Origin: Loxodes magnus
Lineage: Eukaryota > Ciliophora > Karyorelictea > Loxodida > Loxodidae
Assembly: GCA_946699065.1 (NCBI GenBank)
Contig: CAMPDV010000514.1
Coordinates: 1-64,000, forward strand
Reading direction: 5' to 3'
DNA: 64,000 bases
Made by a program: the position numbers and the translations under genes. A model generated the notes under the pieces. That model did no database searches. It saw only the letters and a list, made by a program, of their open reading frames with translations, and was not told the origin of the DNA. This document shows, in pieces, positions 48,301-61,175 of this stretch. Each line of letters opens with the position of its first letter. Within the stretch, counting starts at the first letter, position 1.

Positions 48301-49426
48301 AACATATTTAGGATACAAATTTAATGAGCATGAATACTATAAATCTCATTGCAATTAAATATATTTAAAATATAGATAATGTGTAAATGGCGCTATTTTG
48401 TAACTTTCTAAATATAAAAATATTACACCTTCAAACTATTTACAAATTTTTCGATCTTTTATTCTTCCAAAAGTAGAATATGGTTCAGAAGTAATCCCTT
48501 GATCTATCATCCAAGGAATTAAAAAGATTAAAAATAATATTTATGCGAGCTAAAGAAAAGTAGCAAGATAGGCCTTATAAAGTCCGAATGCGACCTTTAA
48601 TGAATCATGTTTTATAGATTTAAATTGGTTACCATTTGAATATTATATTACAACAAAATACATAAAATTTTATACCAAAATAAAAACAGAAACTTAATTA
48701 CAACCTGATTCGGATATTAGTTTTCTTTTTAATAGATCTAAGAGTGATAATTTGCAATACTTTAAAAATCTTTAGAAGTTGACCAAACACTATTAAATAG
48801 ATTTAGAAAATACTAATGAAACTTAATTACTTATCAAAGAGGTGAAAACTTAGTTACAAAAGAAATTTTATCAAGACTCAGTGAATCGGATGAGTAAAAT
48901 GTCTACAACAAGTTTCTATTTCGGAGAAATAAAAAACGATACTGAAAAATTTCCTTATTACACATACACAACAATTAACAAAAACAAAAAAAGAGAAATA
49001 ATTTCAATTTACAAGCTAAGAACTTTTAGTTACAATTTTCAGCATGATTTGAAGAAAAGACATTACGAAATAAAACATTCAGAATTTTGCAACTGTGGAT
49101 AATTAGATACAATCTAACATATTGAACAATGTGAATCTCTAAAAGATTTGATTTAAGAATTTTAAGATTTCAAAAACTATGATTTGCTCAAACTTGTGAC
49201 ATATAATTAAACTTATCTTAATCAAAATTTTCCAACCTTAAAAAAACTAATACATATTGATTTTAGAATAAAATAATTTCATAAAAAGCTACTTAGAAGA
49301 AGAAAACAAATTCTTGAGTAAAATAACGAAATTTTATAAGATACATTGAATTATGAAAGCTTTGAAAGTTCCAATGGTGATGAAGAAGAAGAAGAATATG
49401 AATCAGATATTGACCAAGAAAACTGA
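45380..49426 (+). CDS. LINE ORF2: APE endonuclease + reverse transcriptase
   Basis: One frame, about 1,350 codons. The endonuclease (from about 45,970) has HCNMNSI, IFSINETWQHQYF (catalytic Glu), LILMGDFNALLHGYG (Asp/Asn), TYCNDYIIAN and FDTDHFPILFN (Asp/His). The reverse transcriptase (about 47,350-48,250) has KSDWKNWRPIALINI, TLIDVEKMFDTIDRR (catalytic Asp), GVLQGSSHGPILAII and the catalytic pair in ARSDDLILFS (48,098-48,106). There R-S-D-D replaces the usual Y-A-D-D. The C-terminus has CNCGQLDTIQHIEQC (49,087-49,131), typical of the LINE C-x-C...H...C motif, and an acidic end. TGA is Trp at least five times (NETW, SDW, KRW, FRW, IPW). The final TGA is taken as the stop. Confidence 0.8.
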
Positions 49427-49956
49427 TCGGGAAATCTACTAAACTTTCTTATTATCTATATGAAAATATAGTAAAAACATATTAAGTAATTAATAATCTA
49501 TCTTTCTTATATCCTCCAAATTGAGATGTAATGAAAGAGAAAATTTTTAATTATTCAGTTTAATATGATAATAGTTAAGGATTAGATGCAGCAAAATAAT
49601 GTAGCCTATCTAAGATTTATCTCCCTTTAAGGAATTTTATATATTGACTTCATCAGATTCAACTCAATAATCTCGAAATGCAAAATTAAGATAGCTCTAA
49701 GTATGAAACTTGAATGATTTATGATCACAATAAAGCTCAGTCTTAAATGCTCAATTACAAATGTAGACATATAAGCTCTATAGATACTATCATCTAAATA
49801 ATCAGATTTATTATACATGTTTCATCAAAATTTGTGATAGCCAAGACTTTTAAAATTATAGAAATTACTTAAAGCATTGTTAGATTGTAAATATTTTTGC
49901 TTAAAAAGCTAATAAGTTCTGCTCATAATTTGCTATAAAAGCAATTATTTATAAAT
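49427..49956. other. Spacer between LINE and vWA gene
   Basis: Not related to the continuation of the composite repeat that the LINE interrupts. On the minus strand 49,818-49,627 reads YLDDSIYRAYMSTFVIEHL and similar, which could be coding, but no motif is present. Confidence 0.35.
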
Positions 49957-51606
49957 ATGACTTAGAAAGCTTCTTGCTTTTTATGTATTATGATCGATAC
50001 TACTGGATCTATGGGAGATTGGATTGCTTGCTTGAATAAAGTGATTCCGCAATTTATTCGTATTTCAGCTTTGACAGGTGCTTTTACTGAAATTTGTATA
50101 ATTTCCTATAAAGACTATGATAAACCAACTAAAATGATAGTTACTTCTACTGATTGATGTTAGCCTAATGATACTTCTTTAACTAAGTTTGCTAAGGAAA
50201 TGAAAGCTGATGGAAGTGGTGGAATCCAGAAGCGGTAAAAACAGCTTTATATTGATTAGTAAAGCATCTACCTGAAAAAACGAAATAAAAAATCAGACAA
50301 AATCTTCTTATTACATATGACTGAGGTGTCAGCTCATGAAACTTCTATTACCTTAGATAAAGAGGGATAATTGAATAAAAAAATCTGGCTACCTAATTTG
50401 ATTGAACAACAGTTACTAAGTCGATAATTAGAGTTAAATCTATCTCTTATAATTGTTTCTCATCTTTAGTCAACTTTAATTTGTATGCTTCATTAGCAGA
50501 ATCTACTGATGGATTTTATATTCAAGCTAACAAAAATTAATTGGAAACTGATATTATTTCTATTTTTAATGGATGGTGCTGAAGAATAAAAACTATATGA
50601 CAATAGAGTTCTTAAGCAAAAGTCAAAGAGCATAATTAAATATGAAGTGGATTTGATGAAGAATTATAATCTTATTACAAGACCAAGTTCTATTAAGCAA
50701 CCACTACTCGAAACACTCCTTTAAAGTTCCTTATATAGATTAAATTCAGATGAATCATATAAGACTATGGTATTTAAACTTTTATCTGATATCATTCAGG
50801 ATAATATTATGACTCTTACAGTTAATAAGATCTTTGGTCGAATATGAAGAAAAATTCGCGCGACGAGAAAAGATCCAAGAAGAGATGAGCTCATTAATTT
50901 AGTTAATTAAAGAAAAAAATTACTTAGCCAAGCTCAAATAAAGATATTTGACTCATGACTACAATAATCATACAACATGCTTGAAGAGGTTTAAAAGGAA
51001 CTTGAAAGTCTTGTGAAGGAAATTAATTTAAATGGATGTATTGAATTTATGAGAGACATTAATGATATTTCGTAGCCTTCTGATATGGTGTAACTTTTGA
51101 GATTATTAAGTTCTTCAGATCAAGCTTACATTAAGAATGTGTTTGCAAGATTAATTGTTAATACAGATAAAATATACGACCTTAAATTAGAATCAGCATT
51201 ACCATTAAAGATTTCTTCTCCCCGCATATTTTCACTGATACTTCACTTAGCAGCTCAAGGAACTAGACTTTCAGGTAGGAGATTTCAGGCCATTTTAGCA
51301 GTGCTAGCTCTTGGAACTGTGTTAGACGCTCAAGCAAGAGACTTTTTAACAAAATATAAAGGAAAATGGTTAAATTTGGAAATTAATGAGAAATCCTAAG
51401 CTGAAATTCCTAAAAAATTCTGATTGAGGTTTTTATATTTGTACAAGGATGTCGGAAAGGATTTCTTAACTAAAAGTGAGTTTGCTAAAATTTAAAGATT
51501 AACAGACTTATCACATTGCAATCGAATTAAAAAAGTGAACGTTAATATTTTATATGTTTCTACATAAAGGTCTTAATGGAATATATAGGACCAGATCATC
51601 ATATGA
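49957..51606 (+). CDS. von Willebrand factor A (vWA) domain protein, two compensating frame changes
   Basis: ATG 49,957. The vWA domain starts FLCIMIDTTGSMGDWIACLN with the MIDAS motif D-x-T-x-S, then FTEICIISYKDYDKP and FAKEMKADGSGG. It resembles the vWA domain of alpha-kinase-type vWA proteins, where GGGxxPEAV follows; here PEAVKTALYWLVKHL is found in the next frame (from about 50,222). The first frame returns near 50,570 (EEQKLYDNRVLKQKS). It then runs through YKTMVFKLLSDIIQDN, RDELINLVNQRKKLLSQA and FQAILAVLALGTVLDAQAR to TGA 51,604-51,606. Several TGA are Trp (TDWCQP, GRIWRKI). The first frame therefore has two single-step interruptions: decay or sequencing error. Confidence 0.6.
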
Positions 51607-52411
51607 TTTGTAAAACATGTAATAAATCAAGACCTCTTTCGTTAATATTACCTAAGAAACAGTGTTGTTATTGCTATCATAGTGGAGAACCAAAAGAAGT
51701 GGCAACACCTTAAGCTACTTATTTGGTAAGATGTACTGTCTGTAAATCATGATATTCCAGAGACAGACTTGCGATAGTTCTGAGTAAATCAAAATGTCAT
51801 GCCTGCTTAAATGGAATGAAAAATTAGGCAGCTAAATGCTAAAAGTGCAAAGATTTATTTGTTACGTATAATGGTCTTCCTGGAGGTGTATGCAAAGTAT
51901 GTGAACTTGATAAAGCTGGACTTGATATGCCTGAACTGAAAATCACTTATTCAGAGGAAAATAAAGCAATTAGATAAATTTTTGAAAATTGAGATCCTTC
52001 AATAGTTAATAAACTAGTCGATTTTACTTGAATTAAAGGAGTTAAAAATTTAATTGAAATGGACTTAAAGTTGACTGAAATAGAACCAATTGACCCTGAG
52101 TAAGTGAAAAAAATGAAAGTATTTTATAATAATAAGCAAATCTTAAATATGTCTGACATAGTTGATAAGATTATAAATGTTACTAAGTCTCATTATATTC
52201 AACCATTAAATTGCGATTTATGTTGTGAACCTAAATCAAAAGATAAACTTGGTAGAGCATGTAGAAGAACTGGATGTGATAGAGTTATTTAACTTTATAA
52301 AAAAATTTAATTTTACAGTCTTAGAAGAGAGCTTCATAACTTACTTCCATTTGATCCTACTCTCTCCTAAATTAAAAGAATTGCGTAGAACTTCATAACA
52401 TTTCAATGGTG
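51576..52411 (+). CDS. Cys-rich protein with four C-x2-C pairs (zinc-ribbon-like)
   Basis: ATG 51,576 (or 51,603, overlapping the vWA stop as ATGA). CxxC knuckles come in pairs: MICKTCNK ... CCYC; VRCTVCKSWYSRDRL ... CHAC; AKCQKCKDLF ... CKVC; LNCDLCCEPK ... CRRTGC. A middle part reads IFENWDPSIVNKLVDFTWI (both W from TGA). It probably binds zinc. The overlap with the vWA gene in another frame suggests this was the C-terminal half of one vWA-zinc protein. No clear stop; coding similarity fades at about 52,410, where a WD40 tail fragment begins on the other strand. Confidence 0.6.
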
Positions 52412-52692
52412 CATAACTCTTTAATAAAGATTTTTAAAGCTAAAAAAATTTTTACCGAAGTCTTCCAGAGGGCTAGCATTCTCTTATGAGTCTTGTCTTC
52501 TAAAGGACCGTGATTGGAATACTACCTTAATCTTAGTATCTGGCATCTTTCAACATTAACACCACTTGATGTCTTTTCAGTCTTGTCTTCTCTTAGCTTC
52601 TACCAAAATTCTTGTTCAGTTCTTCGCCAATGGGGTATTTTCTGATCCCAAAATTTTAGTCAATCTCAGTTGTGGGATTAATCCTCCTGATT
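52405..52692 (-). pseudogene. WD40-family C-terminal tail fragment, diverged copy
   Basis: The minus-strand reading EQEFWQKLREDKTEKTSS, VERCQILRLRQYSNHGPLE, RMLALWKTSVKIFLALKI and IKELCTIEML is continuous in one frame. It shows the tail in its least broken form, ending with the conserved IKEL-C-x-IE-x-L peptide. It is about 80% similar to the three copies in the repeat units. No WD40 blades are attached on this strand. Confidence 0.6.
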
Positions 52693-55600
52693 TAAAATAA
52701 ATAATGTATAATAAATGAATATAAGATAAAATATTTTAACAATAATGTATTTAAATTTAAATTTTTACAAAAATATGAAAATTCTATTTTTAATTTTTAA
52801 ATAAATAAAGAAAAAACATACTAATTTTTCTATAAGTTTAATTTTCTCAATTAATTTGCCAAAGTTTGTTTAAATCTTAAGTTTAAAAATTTTAGCATCT
52901 ATCGAATACATATTTTTATGTAAAAATAAAGACTTTTAGTTATTTTTGTTTTTTGAGTTCTTGATGTTCCAGACAATGGAGAATTGACTTCTATAAAATC
53001 CTTGAATTTAAATTACAAATTTCAGCTAGATTCTTTAATTAAATTCAATGATTTTAAACATCTTATTTGAAATATTCTTTTCTGCTTAAAAATTGTCTCT
53101 TTAAGTTAAGTCCTAGTATTTTTAAGAATTGATATCTCATCATGATACCATTTAAGAATTTTCAGTGAAGCTTGAAATTTACACCTTTAAGTTGTATTCA
53201 ATTAAGTTATAACTATACATATTAGTGTATTAAAGTGTTCTTATCTTAGTCTTCATTTGTTACTTCTAATATTTATATTATTCTATCAAGAACTAAATCT
53301 CTTCCTCAATCTTGCAAGTTAACTGTTCCCAACTTGTTTATGATTAATATCACAAAAATAGAAGGTTTTACTGATTCTATAAATCATTTATAATGACATT
53401 TAATCTCTAGAGCTAATACAATTGCTTAGTAACTTTTATTAAGTTGATAATGATTTACTTGCTTCAATAAATTAAGAATTAATTTTTTTCTTATTTTAAT
53501 TAATTTAATTTAAAAATTAATAAAATATAAGTGTCTATTTATTAAAATAGAGCCAATAAAAGAGTTCATTAATAGCCCTTCATTACAGTGAAGTCTTAAA
53601 TTATTAAAAATTAATAAAGTAATTTAAGCTTTTTAAGTAAACAGAACATAGATAGTCCAAGACTCCAATTATAAAAAAATTAGCCTGAATATTTACCTAT
53701 ACAGCTAAACATTCCTATATATCTCATTGGAGATTAGATGAGAAGTAAAATTTATAAAAGACGGAACTGTATAAAAAGTGTAATAATATGAAAGATAATC
53801 TATATTGCAAGATGCATAAATAATAAAAGAGTAAGTATTTGTAAATTTAGAAAAAATTAGAAGCATAAAGCTAATTAGAATCTTAATTAGTAAGATAATA
53901 AGACTAATTAGTTCATCAATTGAAGAAAGTTTTAATAAAGAAAGTAAAATTTATAATAAATCAGAGGAATATTAATTATTAAGGAAATTTAAGAAAATAA
54001 GCTAATTCCTATAGATACTAAAAGATAATAGCCTACTTATATAAATTAGTCTTCATTGATCTTCAAATTAATATCTTAAGATTTATTCTTAGATATTATA
54101 TTTCTCAGCTGTTGGAATTTTTTAATGCAAAAATTATAAAGTTAAGAAATAGAAGAGCTATGAAAATGTATAAATTTAATTAAGAAACACTAAGAAATAA
54201 AAAAATATGCAATTAATTTTGTTAGAATAAATAAAGGCAAAAAAATTAATTAAAATTTAGCTTTGAAAAAACTCTAAAGGCTTAAATAAGCCAAAGCACG
54301 CACTCAAAATTATCATAACATCTTTATAAATCGCAATTAGAGATCTAATTCTTGCTCTTTTAAGTTTTGTTCGAATTTCTACAGTGATATATCGAATATA
54401 AGTTCTACTCATTAGAAACAAGTATTGCTTGAATTTATGGCTATTCAACTTTTTTTCTAGTTTTCTTTTCATAGTTATGTTTATATTCAGCATGCATTAT
54501 ATTTCTTTTTCTTTTAGCGCTGATATCTAGCAGAAAAATTACACAAAATAACTTTATCTAAATATTTAGGCCTTCTTTTAATTTTATAGCATCTTAGTTT
54601 TTTTCTTAAATTTTTCTTTTTATTATTGTTGTTTCTCTCATTTTATCTTTTGTTTTATTTTATTTATCTTTCCTAAAATTGTTTTATGCAATAGCTATTC
54701 CATACAATTTTTCAGCTTTTGAAGTTAATTTTCATCAAAATTGCAACCTAAAATTCCAGCTGTAACTTAAATATAATTTACTTAGTTATAAATTTTCTAG
54801 GTGTAATTTATTTTGGTTTATTTAATGAAGTTCTTATTTTATTAGATTATAGATTTTCATTAGCTTTTTTCATATCATGCTGTTATCCTTTTCTTGAATA
54901 ATGTTTAACTAGCTTTAATTTTATTGTTAAACAGCAACACCTGGAATGATTAAAAATGAGATCCTTAATTATATAGTAAAATAGCTTATTAATAGTATAA
55001 ATTGTTAGTCTTAGTTAAGAGATGTAAAATAGTTAAAGCTAAAGGATTAATATTAAGAGAGATAGTAAATTTAGTATAAATAAGTAATTTTGAAAAGTTT
55101 AATCCATAACTATTATATAAGGTAGCCCGTTTTTAGTTGTTAGAGGCTTAATTTTAGTTTGAAATAGATTGATTAAAATAATTAGAAACTTAATTTTAGT
55201 TTATTGATTTTATAATGGTAATAGACATGAGTATCTGATTAGTAGAAATGAGATAATGCAATCTAATACAATTTAAATAAAGATAAGGGGTTAAAATAAG
55301 ATATAATTTTAGATTATGCTTGGCTTTTAATTAAGCATAATATAATGAATTAATTAAATAAAAATTTTACGCTAAATTTTAGTTCTTAATTCATTTTCAC
55401 TATCCGTTAATCTTTTTTTCACTTATCTTAGATTATATTCAACTTTTCTCTAAAATTCCTCTTGTTCTCCCTTGCTTAGTTTCTATTTTCTTTGTTTAGT
55501 TAATTCATTATATAATCATGTATGATCATTAGATCCCAAAAAAAATATTTGCCGATTACTTTTTAATTTGATAAAATTCTTTCAATGTATCTTTTCTTCC

Positions 55601-57157
55601 TTTTTTAATATTTCTTTAATGTAATATTTTAATATAAAGTCTATTTATTACTTCAGTTTTTCTTATTGATTACGTATTCAGTAATCAAATTTGTAACTGC
55701 CTCATATATGTGTATTAGTTCAAAGTTTGGTAGATTTATTAATTCTAACCTGTTATTGAGGTAAATGTTGTACAATTAAGATTTACATCTTTCTCTTTCT
55801 TCCATATATTATTCTCATGTACTTATGATGGGAGTTTCGTCTTATACTCCAGTATTGCTGAATTTACAAATTATGATGTGCTATAAAGCAAAACATGAAG
55901 TATTGCTGATTAGGAACTGAAAGATATAGAATAATAGTAGACTAATAAATGTATTAAGAGTAAATAATAATCTATTAGATTAGATTTAAATAGCTTATAT
56001 TAGCTAATCTAATACTTATATTATCTCATACTACAAAGAAATATATTATGTTAAGTTTACTCTTTCTATTAATTCAGAAAATAATAATATAATATAGTAA
56101 ATATATGCTTTCTTAAAAGCTTATAATTTTCTTAATATCAAACAACTTATTTTAAGAAAGAAAGTATTAATAGTGGTAACTATATTTTCTGGATAAGTAT
56201 AGAATAATAGATTTAAGTTTTTATCTTTAAATAATCTAGAATAATTTAGGTATTATTAATTTGAAATGATAATTACAAAAATATTATAAATAATAAATAT
56301 AATATTAGTTTGATATAAAAAGAGAAAGTTATCTAAATGTATTTATTACATTTAGATAACTTATTTTACTTAGAATCAACATTAAAATAAATTATATTAG
56401 TTTATTATTATAAGAGAGACCTTTATAAATAAAAAGTTTGAATGAAATAGTAGTAAGAAAGTGAGCAATTAAAAGGATCTATCTTTTAAATTCTAAAAAT
56501 GCTTTATTTTAAATAATTATTTTTTTTAATATCTTTTTAAGCTAGTTAATAGGAAACTTATTTTATTTCATTTTTTTAATTATTAAAAAGCTTAAATAAA
56601 TAATTTTTTTGATTAAATGTTAGAGAAAAGCAATAATTAATAGCAATAGTTTTTAAAAGAATTGTAATATTTTATTTATCATTTAAAAGGGTCTACAACG
56701 AAATAAGGTTTTCTTATTAAGAGTCTTTTATTTAAAGCACGAATAAGTAGTAATTAATGGATGGATATTAAAGTTATTATAATTCTTCATTATAAAACTT
56801 TTGATATAATAATTTATCCTTTCATTTAAAAGTAAAAAGATATATAATAATTAAAATTGTAAAAGCATGTACTATTAGTTTAATATCTTGTCTTGTTTTA
56901 AGACAAAAATAGAAAAATCAATGTTTAAGAAATAAGATATTTATAAGTATGCTTAATAAATAATTTAATTGTTTAATTGTATTGAAATTAAGTAAGTAAA
57001 ATTTATTGAGTTATTTTATTTAAATATTTATTAAAGTAAGTTATAAAAATTAAAATGGAGAAAAAAGAAAAAAAATGTACTAAAAGTATTTTTTTAAGAA
57101 AACTCTTAAGAGCGAGAAACCACATTTTAGGGAAAATAACTCTACTTCATTTTAAGT

Positions 57158-57700
57158 ATGAAATTCTGCCTAACTTATGCTACTAAAAGTTAACAAATAA
57201 GATCAGTTATGACCAAAGTAAAGGTATTTCTTTAATATTTTTTAGACAGAGCCCTCACTGGTCACATTTCTTCTGTTTGGTCGGTATCCATATCAAGTGA
57301 CCTGAATTGAATTGTATCAGGTTCATCATATCCTGAATATTCGACAAAGATCTGGAATTTCCAGACAGGTGCTCTCCAAAGAACTTTAACGGGACATACT
57401 TCATAAGTTTACTAGGTAGTAATCTCCCCTGATTCTAGCTATATAGTACCAGGATCTGGAGATTCAACCATAAAGATCTGAAATTCATAGACTGGTTCTC
57501 TCATAAGAACTATAACAGGACATACTGATATAGTTAGATCGATAGTAATTTCCTATTACTCTAGATATATTATATCGGGATCTTACGATGAAACTATAAA
57601 TATTTGGGATTTCTAGACTGGTCAGCTTGTTAAATAAAATAAAATAAATTTAAAGAGCTGCTTACCAACGAGAGTGCTACTCGTTCTATAATCCAATTTA
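57158..57700 (+). pseudogene. WD40 gene fragment, copy 3
   Basis: Three blades as at 23,288-23,820 (ALTGHISSVWSVSISSD; YIVPGSGDSTIKIWNSQTG; YIISGSYDETINIWDFQTG), with TGG where copy 1 has TGA in 'VWS'. The same hairpin and KELLTNESATRS end follow, then the opposite-strand tail fragment. Confidence 0.7.
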
Positions 57701-57867
57701 TTTATTATTTATTTATTTATAAGCTTTACTATGTTAACTACTTCTATTAAGAAGCTTCAAATTACTATTTCCAAATTTATAGTCTAATTTTAGTTTTTAT
57801 TTAAATTTAGAAGAAATAAATATCTTTAAAATAAATAATAAATAGATAAGATTTGAAGCAGCACCTC

Positions 57868-58160
57868 AATGTCGATCAGCTCTTTAATAAAGATTTTTAA
57901 AATAAAAAAAATTATTTTCTGAAGTCTTCCATAATGCTAGCATTCATTTGTAAATCTTGTCTTCTATAGGGCCATTATCTGAATGCTCCTTAAGAAACCT
58001 TAGTATCTGGAATCTTTCGTCATTAACGCTACTTGATGCCTCTTCAATCTTGTCATCTCTTGGCTTCTATCAAGATTCTTGCTCTGTTCTTCGCCTATGG
58101 GGTACTTCCTGGTACCAGAGTTTAAATAAACTCAGTTGACGGATTGTTCCTTCCTGATTA
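57868..58160 (-). pseudogene. WD40-family C-terminal tail fragment, copy 3
   Basis: Nearly identical to the copies at 24.0 and 38.6 kb; converges with the plus-strand WD40 blades as in copy 1. Confidence 0.6.
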
Positions 58161-58162
58161 AA

Positions 58163-59124
58163 ATGAAATTAATAATACATATAGAAATTTTTGAACCTAT
58201 TCTTAAAACTTTGTCTTTGGTAAAAACATGTAAAAGTTACTAAGAAATAAAAATTAGTAAGTTTGAATATTTCATATTTTAAGAGCTATTTAGTAATAAA
58301 GAAATAAAAGAAAAGCTATTAGCAGTATAAAAGGAATTTTAAATAAGAAAAGCAGCTTCTATAATAAAAAGAAGGTATTAAAAACTATTTAGAGCCATAC
58401 TTAAGTATAACTAAAATCAATCTTTAAGTATTTATTTATGAGTTAAAATTATTAATTATTAGGAGCCTATAATCTATTGGCTTGTAATAATAGTATTAGA
58501 GTAAAATAAAAAGGAGAAGATCATATAATCTCAGTTCTAAAATTGAAGAGAAAGTATAAGATTAGCATTCAAGATATAATAGACAAATTTGATTAGAGAT
58601 GTAATTCTTTATTGTTATAAGGGTAATAACAGTACTGTGATATAATCTGAGATTTATTAAAGTTCGTTTGAAAAATGAATGAAATAGATATACAATAAGT
58701 ATTGTTAGATTATAAGCCTTAAAGCTTAAATAATGATAAACTATTATCTAGTTTTTTATTATTTATTGGTTCGTTGTTGCATCCTTATCGTTCATATCTG
58801 TAATCTGAGTCTGCATATAAATATTTAGCTCTAGTATTTAATTTATAAAGGTAGTTAATAAGAATATGCAAAACAAATAGATTTGAAAACTATGATGACT
58901 TTTGCCTTGAAATAGATTTGATTTAGTTAGTTAGTTCCGAACTAGATATAAATAATTGGATTTAGTTTGATTTAAATAATTTGTATTAAGTTGCTTATTT
59001 TAAAAATGAAGAGAATGATATAGCTGCATTAAATGAATTGCTTAATTAATTAGATATATAACTCCTTTTTGTTGTTAATGAAATTGATTAGTGTTATTTT
59101 ATTGTTTTTATAGTGTAAAATTGA
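58163..59124 (+). pseudogene. Gene B, copy 3 (frameshifted)
   Basis: About 98% identical to 24,287-25,249 but 1 nt shorter in the A-rich run near 58,505, so not open throughout. The conserved spacer with the G-free block (about 59,651-59,890) follows. Confidence 0.6.
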
Positions 59125-59952
59125 ATTGGTAACTAAAATATAGGGAATCTATAAGCATTATTAGTTATTAAAATAATCATATTAATTAATTTTTTCTTTA
59201 TATTTTTTATTTTAATTTTATAATTTTTATTCCATTTTTACCTATTTCTATGTAATTTTCTAGTGAAAAATAATGGTGATATTGAATGTATTTAGAAACA
59301 AATATTCTAAATTTGTCTAAATAATTTTAAGTTCTTAATTACCTTATAATACCTTAAATTATTTTACTTTTATCTTACTAAACTTTTATTACTGCATTTT
59401 TTATGTTTGCATCATATTTTTTAAGATTAGCAGACTATTAATCTGATCATTTTGTAATTTATTAAATAAATAGTCTTTCAAATTGATGAAATTATAATTT
59501 TAATATTTTCATCATTTTTGCTGATTGACAGTTTTTTAAATTTGCAAAATAGTAATTTAATAGCTATAAGTTTCCTATAGTACGTTTTTCTATTAAATTT
59601 AGTTAAATCTTTATTTATTAATTAATAATCAATATATTGCATTTAAGATTATACCTTTAATACTTTATAAATACCTTAAACAATACTATTTTAACATAAC
59701 TATCTCAAATTCAAAACTACATTCAATTACCAAAATTACTCATCTCATATTCAAAAACTAACAATAGTACACACAAACCTACAAACACATAACCATCCAA
59801 AATTAACATACACAAATCTACACTCAATTCCTTAATTCATTACCTAAATTAAACATTTTTACACCAAACTTAAACAACACCCAAATCCTTAGAGAAATCG
59901 CTAAAACATTTTAGCCCTTATCGACTAAATTTAGATCTGGAAAAATAAATAT

Positions 59953-60552
59953 ATGCTCTTGCTGGGACCATGGAAAGTAAACACAATAAAAAAGGATCTC
60001 ATACAGCACGGGGACGATAATGAAGTCCACATAGTTGACAGATAAGCGATAACAGGAATATTTCTATAGATAGACAGATTTAATGATAATTGAAGAACAG
60101 TAAGCCGAGAATTTTGCCTATACGAAAATTAAATTATCCATTTAGAAAATTAAGAAAAAAAATCTAAAAAAATAGAATAGAAAAGCATAATAAGCTAGAC
60201 TATTCCAAGCGATGCTATATTAATAGAAATTGAACAGTCAACAATCAAAATCTAAACAAATTTGAACCATAAAAAGATTAAGAATGTATAATTTGCAATA
60301 AGATAGGACTCTATTGAGAAAAATGAAGGAAAGAGAAAAAAAACTGAAAGATAAGTATTGAAATATGATGATCTCCATTTATTCAATATCGTTCGGAAAC
60401 ATATATAAGAAGAAGTAAAGAAATTCTAATTTGTTCAATCAATCCTTAAAATATGAAGACTGGAGTAGATGGAGCAACAAAGGAACAAATATTAAACTAG
60501 GAACGAAGTGAAAAATATGATTATTATAAAGGATTTATTTTAAAAATATTGA
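59953..60552 (+). pseudogene. Gene C, copy 3
   Basis: Begins MLLLGPWKVNTIKKDLIQ (W as TGG, against TGA in copies 1 and 2). About 20 bp of extra or rearranged sequence near 60,057-60,110 breaks the frame. Confidence 0.5.
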
Positions 60553-61175
60553 TTTAAATTTCCTTTTCATTAAATACAGCCATTTTTATAAAAGCAAGGT
60601 TAATATTTGCAAAATGATGATAATTAAATTTGCCAGTTGTAAAATAATAAAAATGAATATAAATTTGTATTTAAGCTTAATAATGTTAGCAAGTATATGG
60701 ATGTTTACTATATACATTAAAAGTATTAATAATAAGAAAATGTAGAATAAATTTATAATTGTAAAGCTATATTTTATTTAATAAATTATTGTATATAAAT
60801 ATTTTTTTATTTAAATATAAAAAGCAATAATTTAAGTTGTTAATACTAATCAAATATTCAAATATTATCCTTAGTTTAATATCTTATTTTCAATATACAA
60901 TCCTACCTGTCTCTAGTTTATTCAATCATAGCTTTTAATTTTAGTCTATCACTTTTATGCATATTATTATTTTATACATTTCTAGATCAAACAATCCAAT
61001 TCCTAATTTTTACCTATCATTTTCTTATAACTCATTTATTCCCCAGCAGAACCAGCTATACAAGTATATGAACTAAAGGTGCTAGAGTAACTAAAATAAC
61101 TAAAGTATCTTACTAAAAGTAAGTAAAGCAAATAAGGAGAGTAAAAGCCCTGTAGAGAGATAGATCGGGTGACCA

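Larger units (their letters stand above)
43881..49426 (+). mobile_element. Nearly full-length LINE (coiled-coil ORF1, APE endonuclease, reverse transcriptase)
   Basis: A 5.5-kb non-LTR retrotransposon lies at the right edge of repeat copy 2. It has an ORF1-type coiled-coil part (43,881 to about 45,370). One long frame follows, ending at TGA 49,424-49,426, with APE endonuclease, reverse transcriptase and a C-terminal Cys/His motif. All catalytic residues that I can place are present. There are no other frame breaks between 45,380 and 49,426, so the element looks young and is the best-preserved mobile element here. An A run precedes it at 43,870-43,880; no clear target-site duplication or poly(A) tail was identified. 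By domain order it fits the I/Jockey-like group of APE LINEs. Confidence 0.85.
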
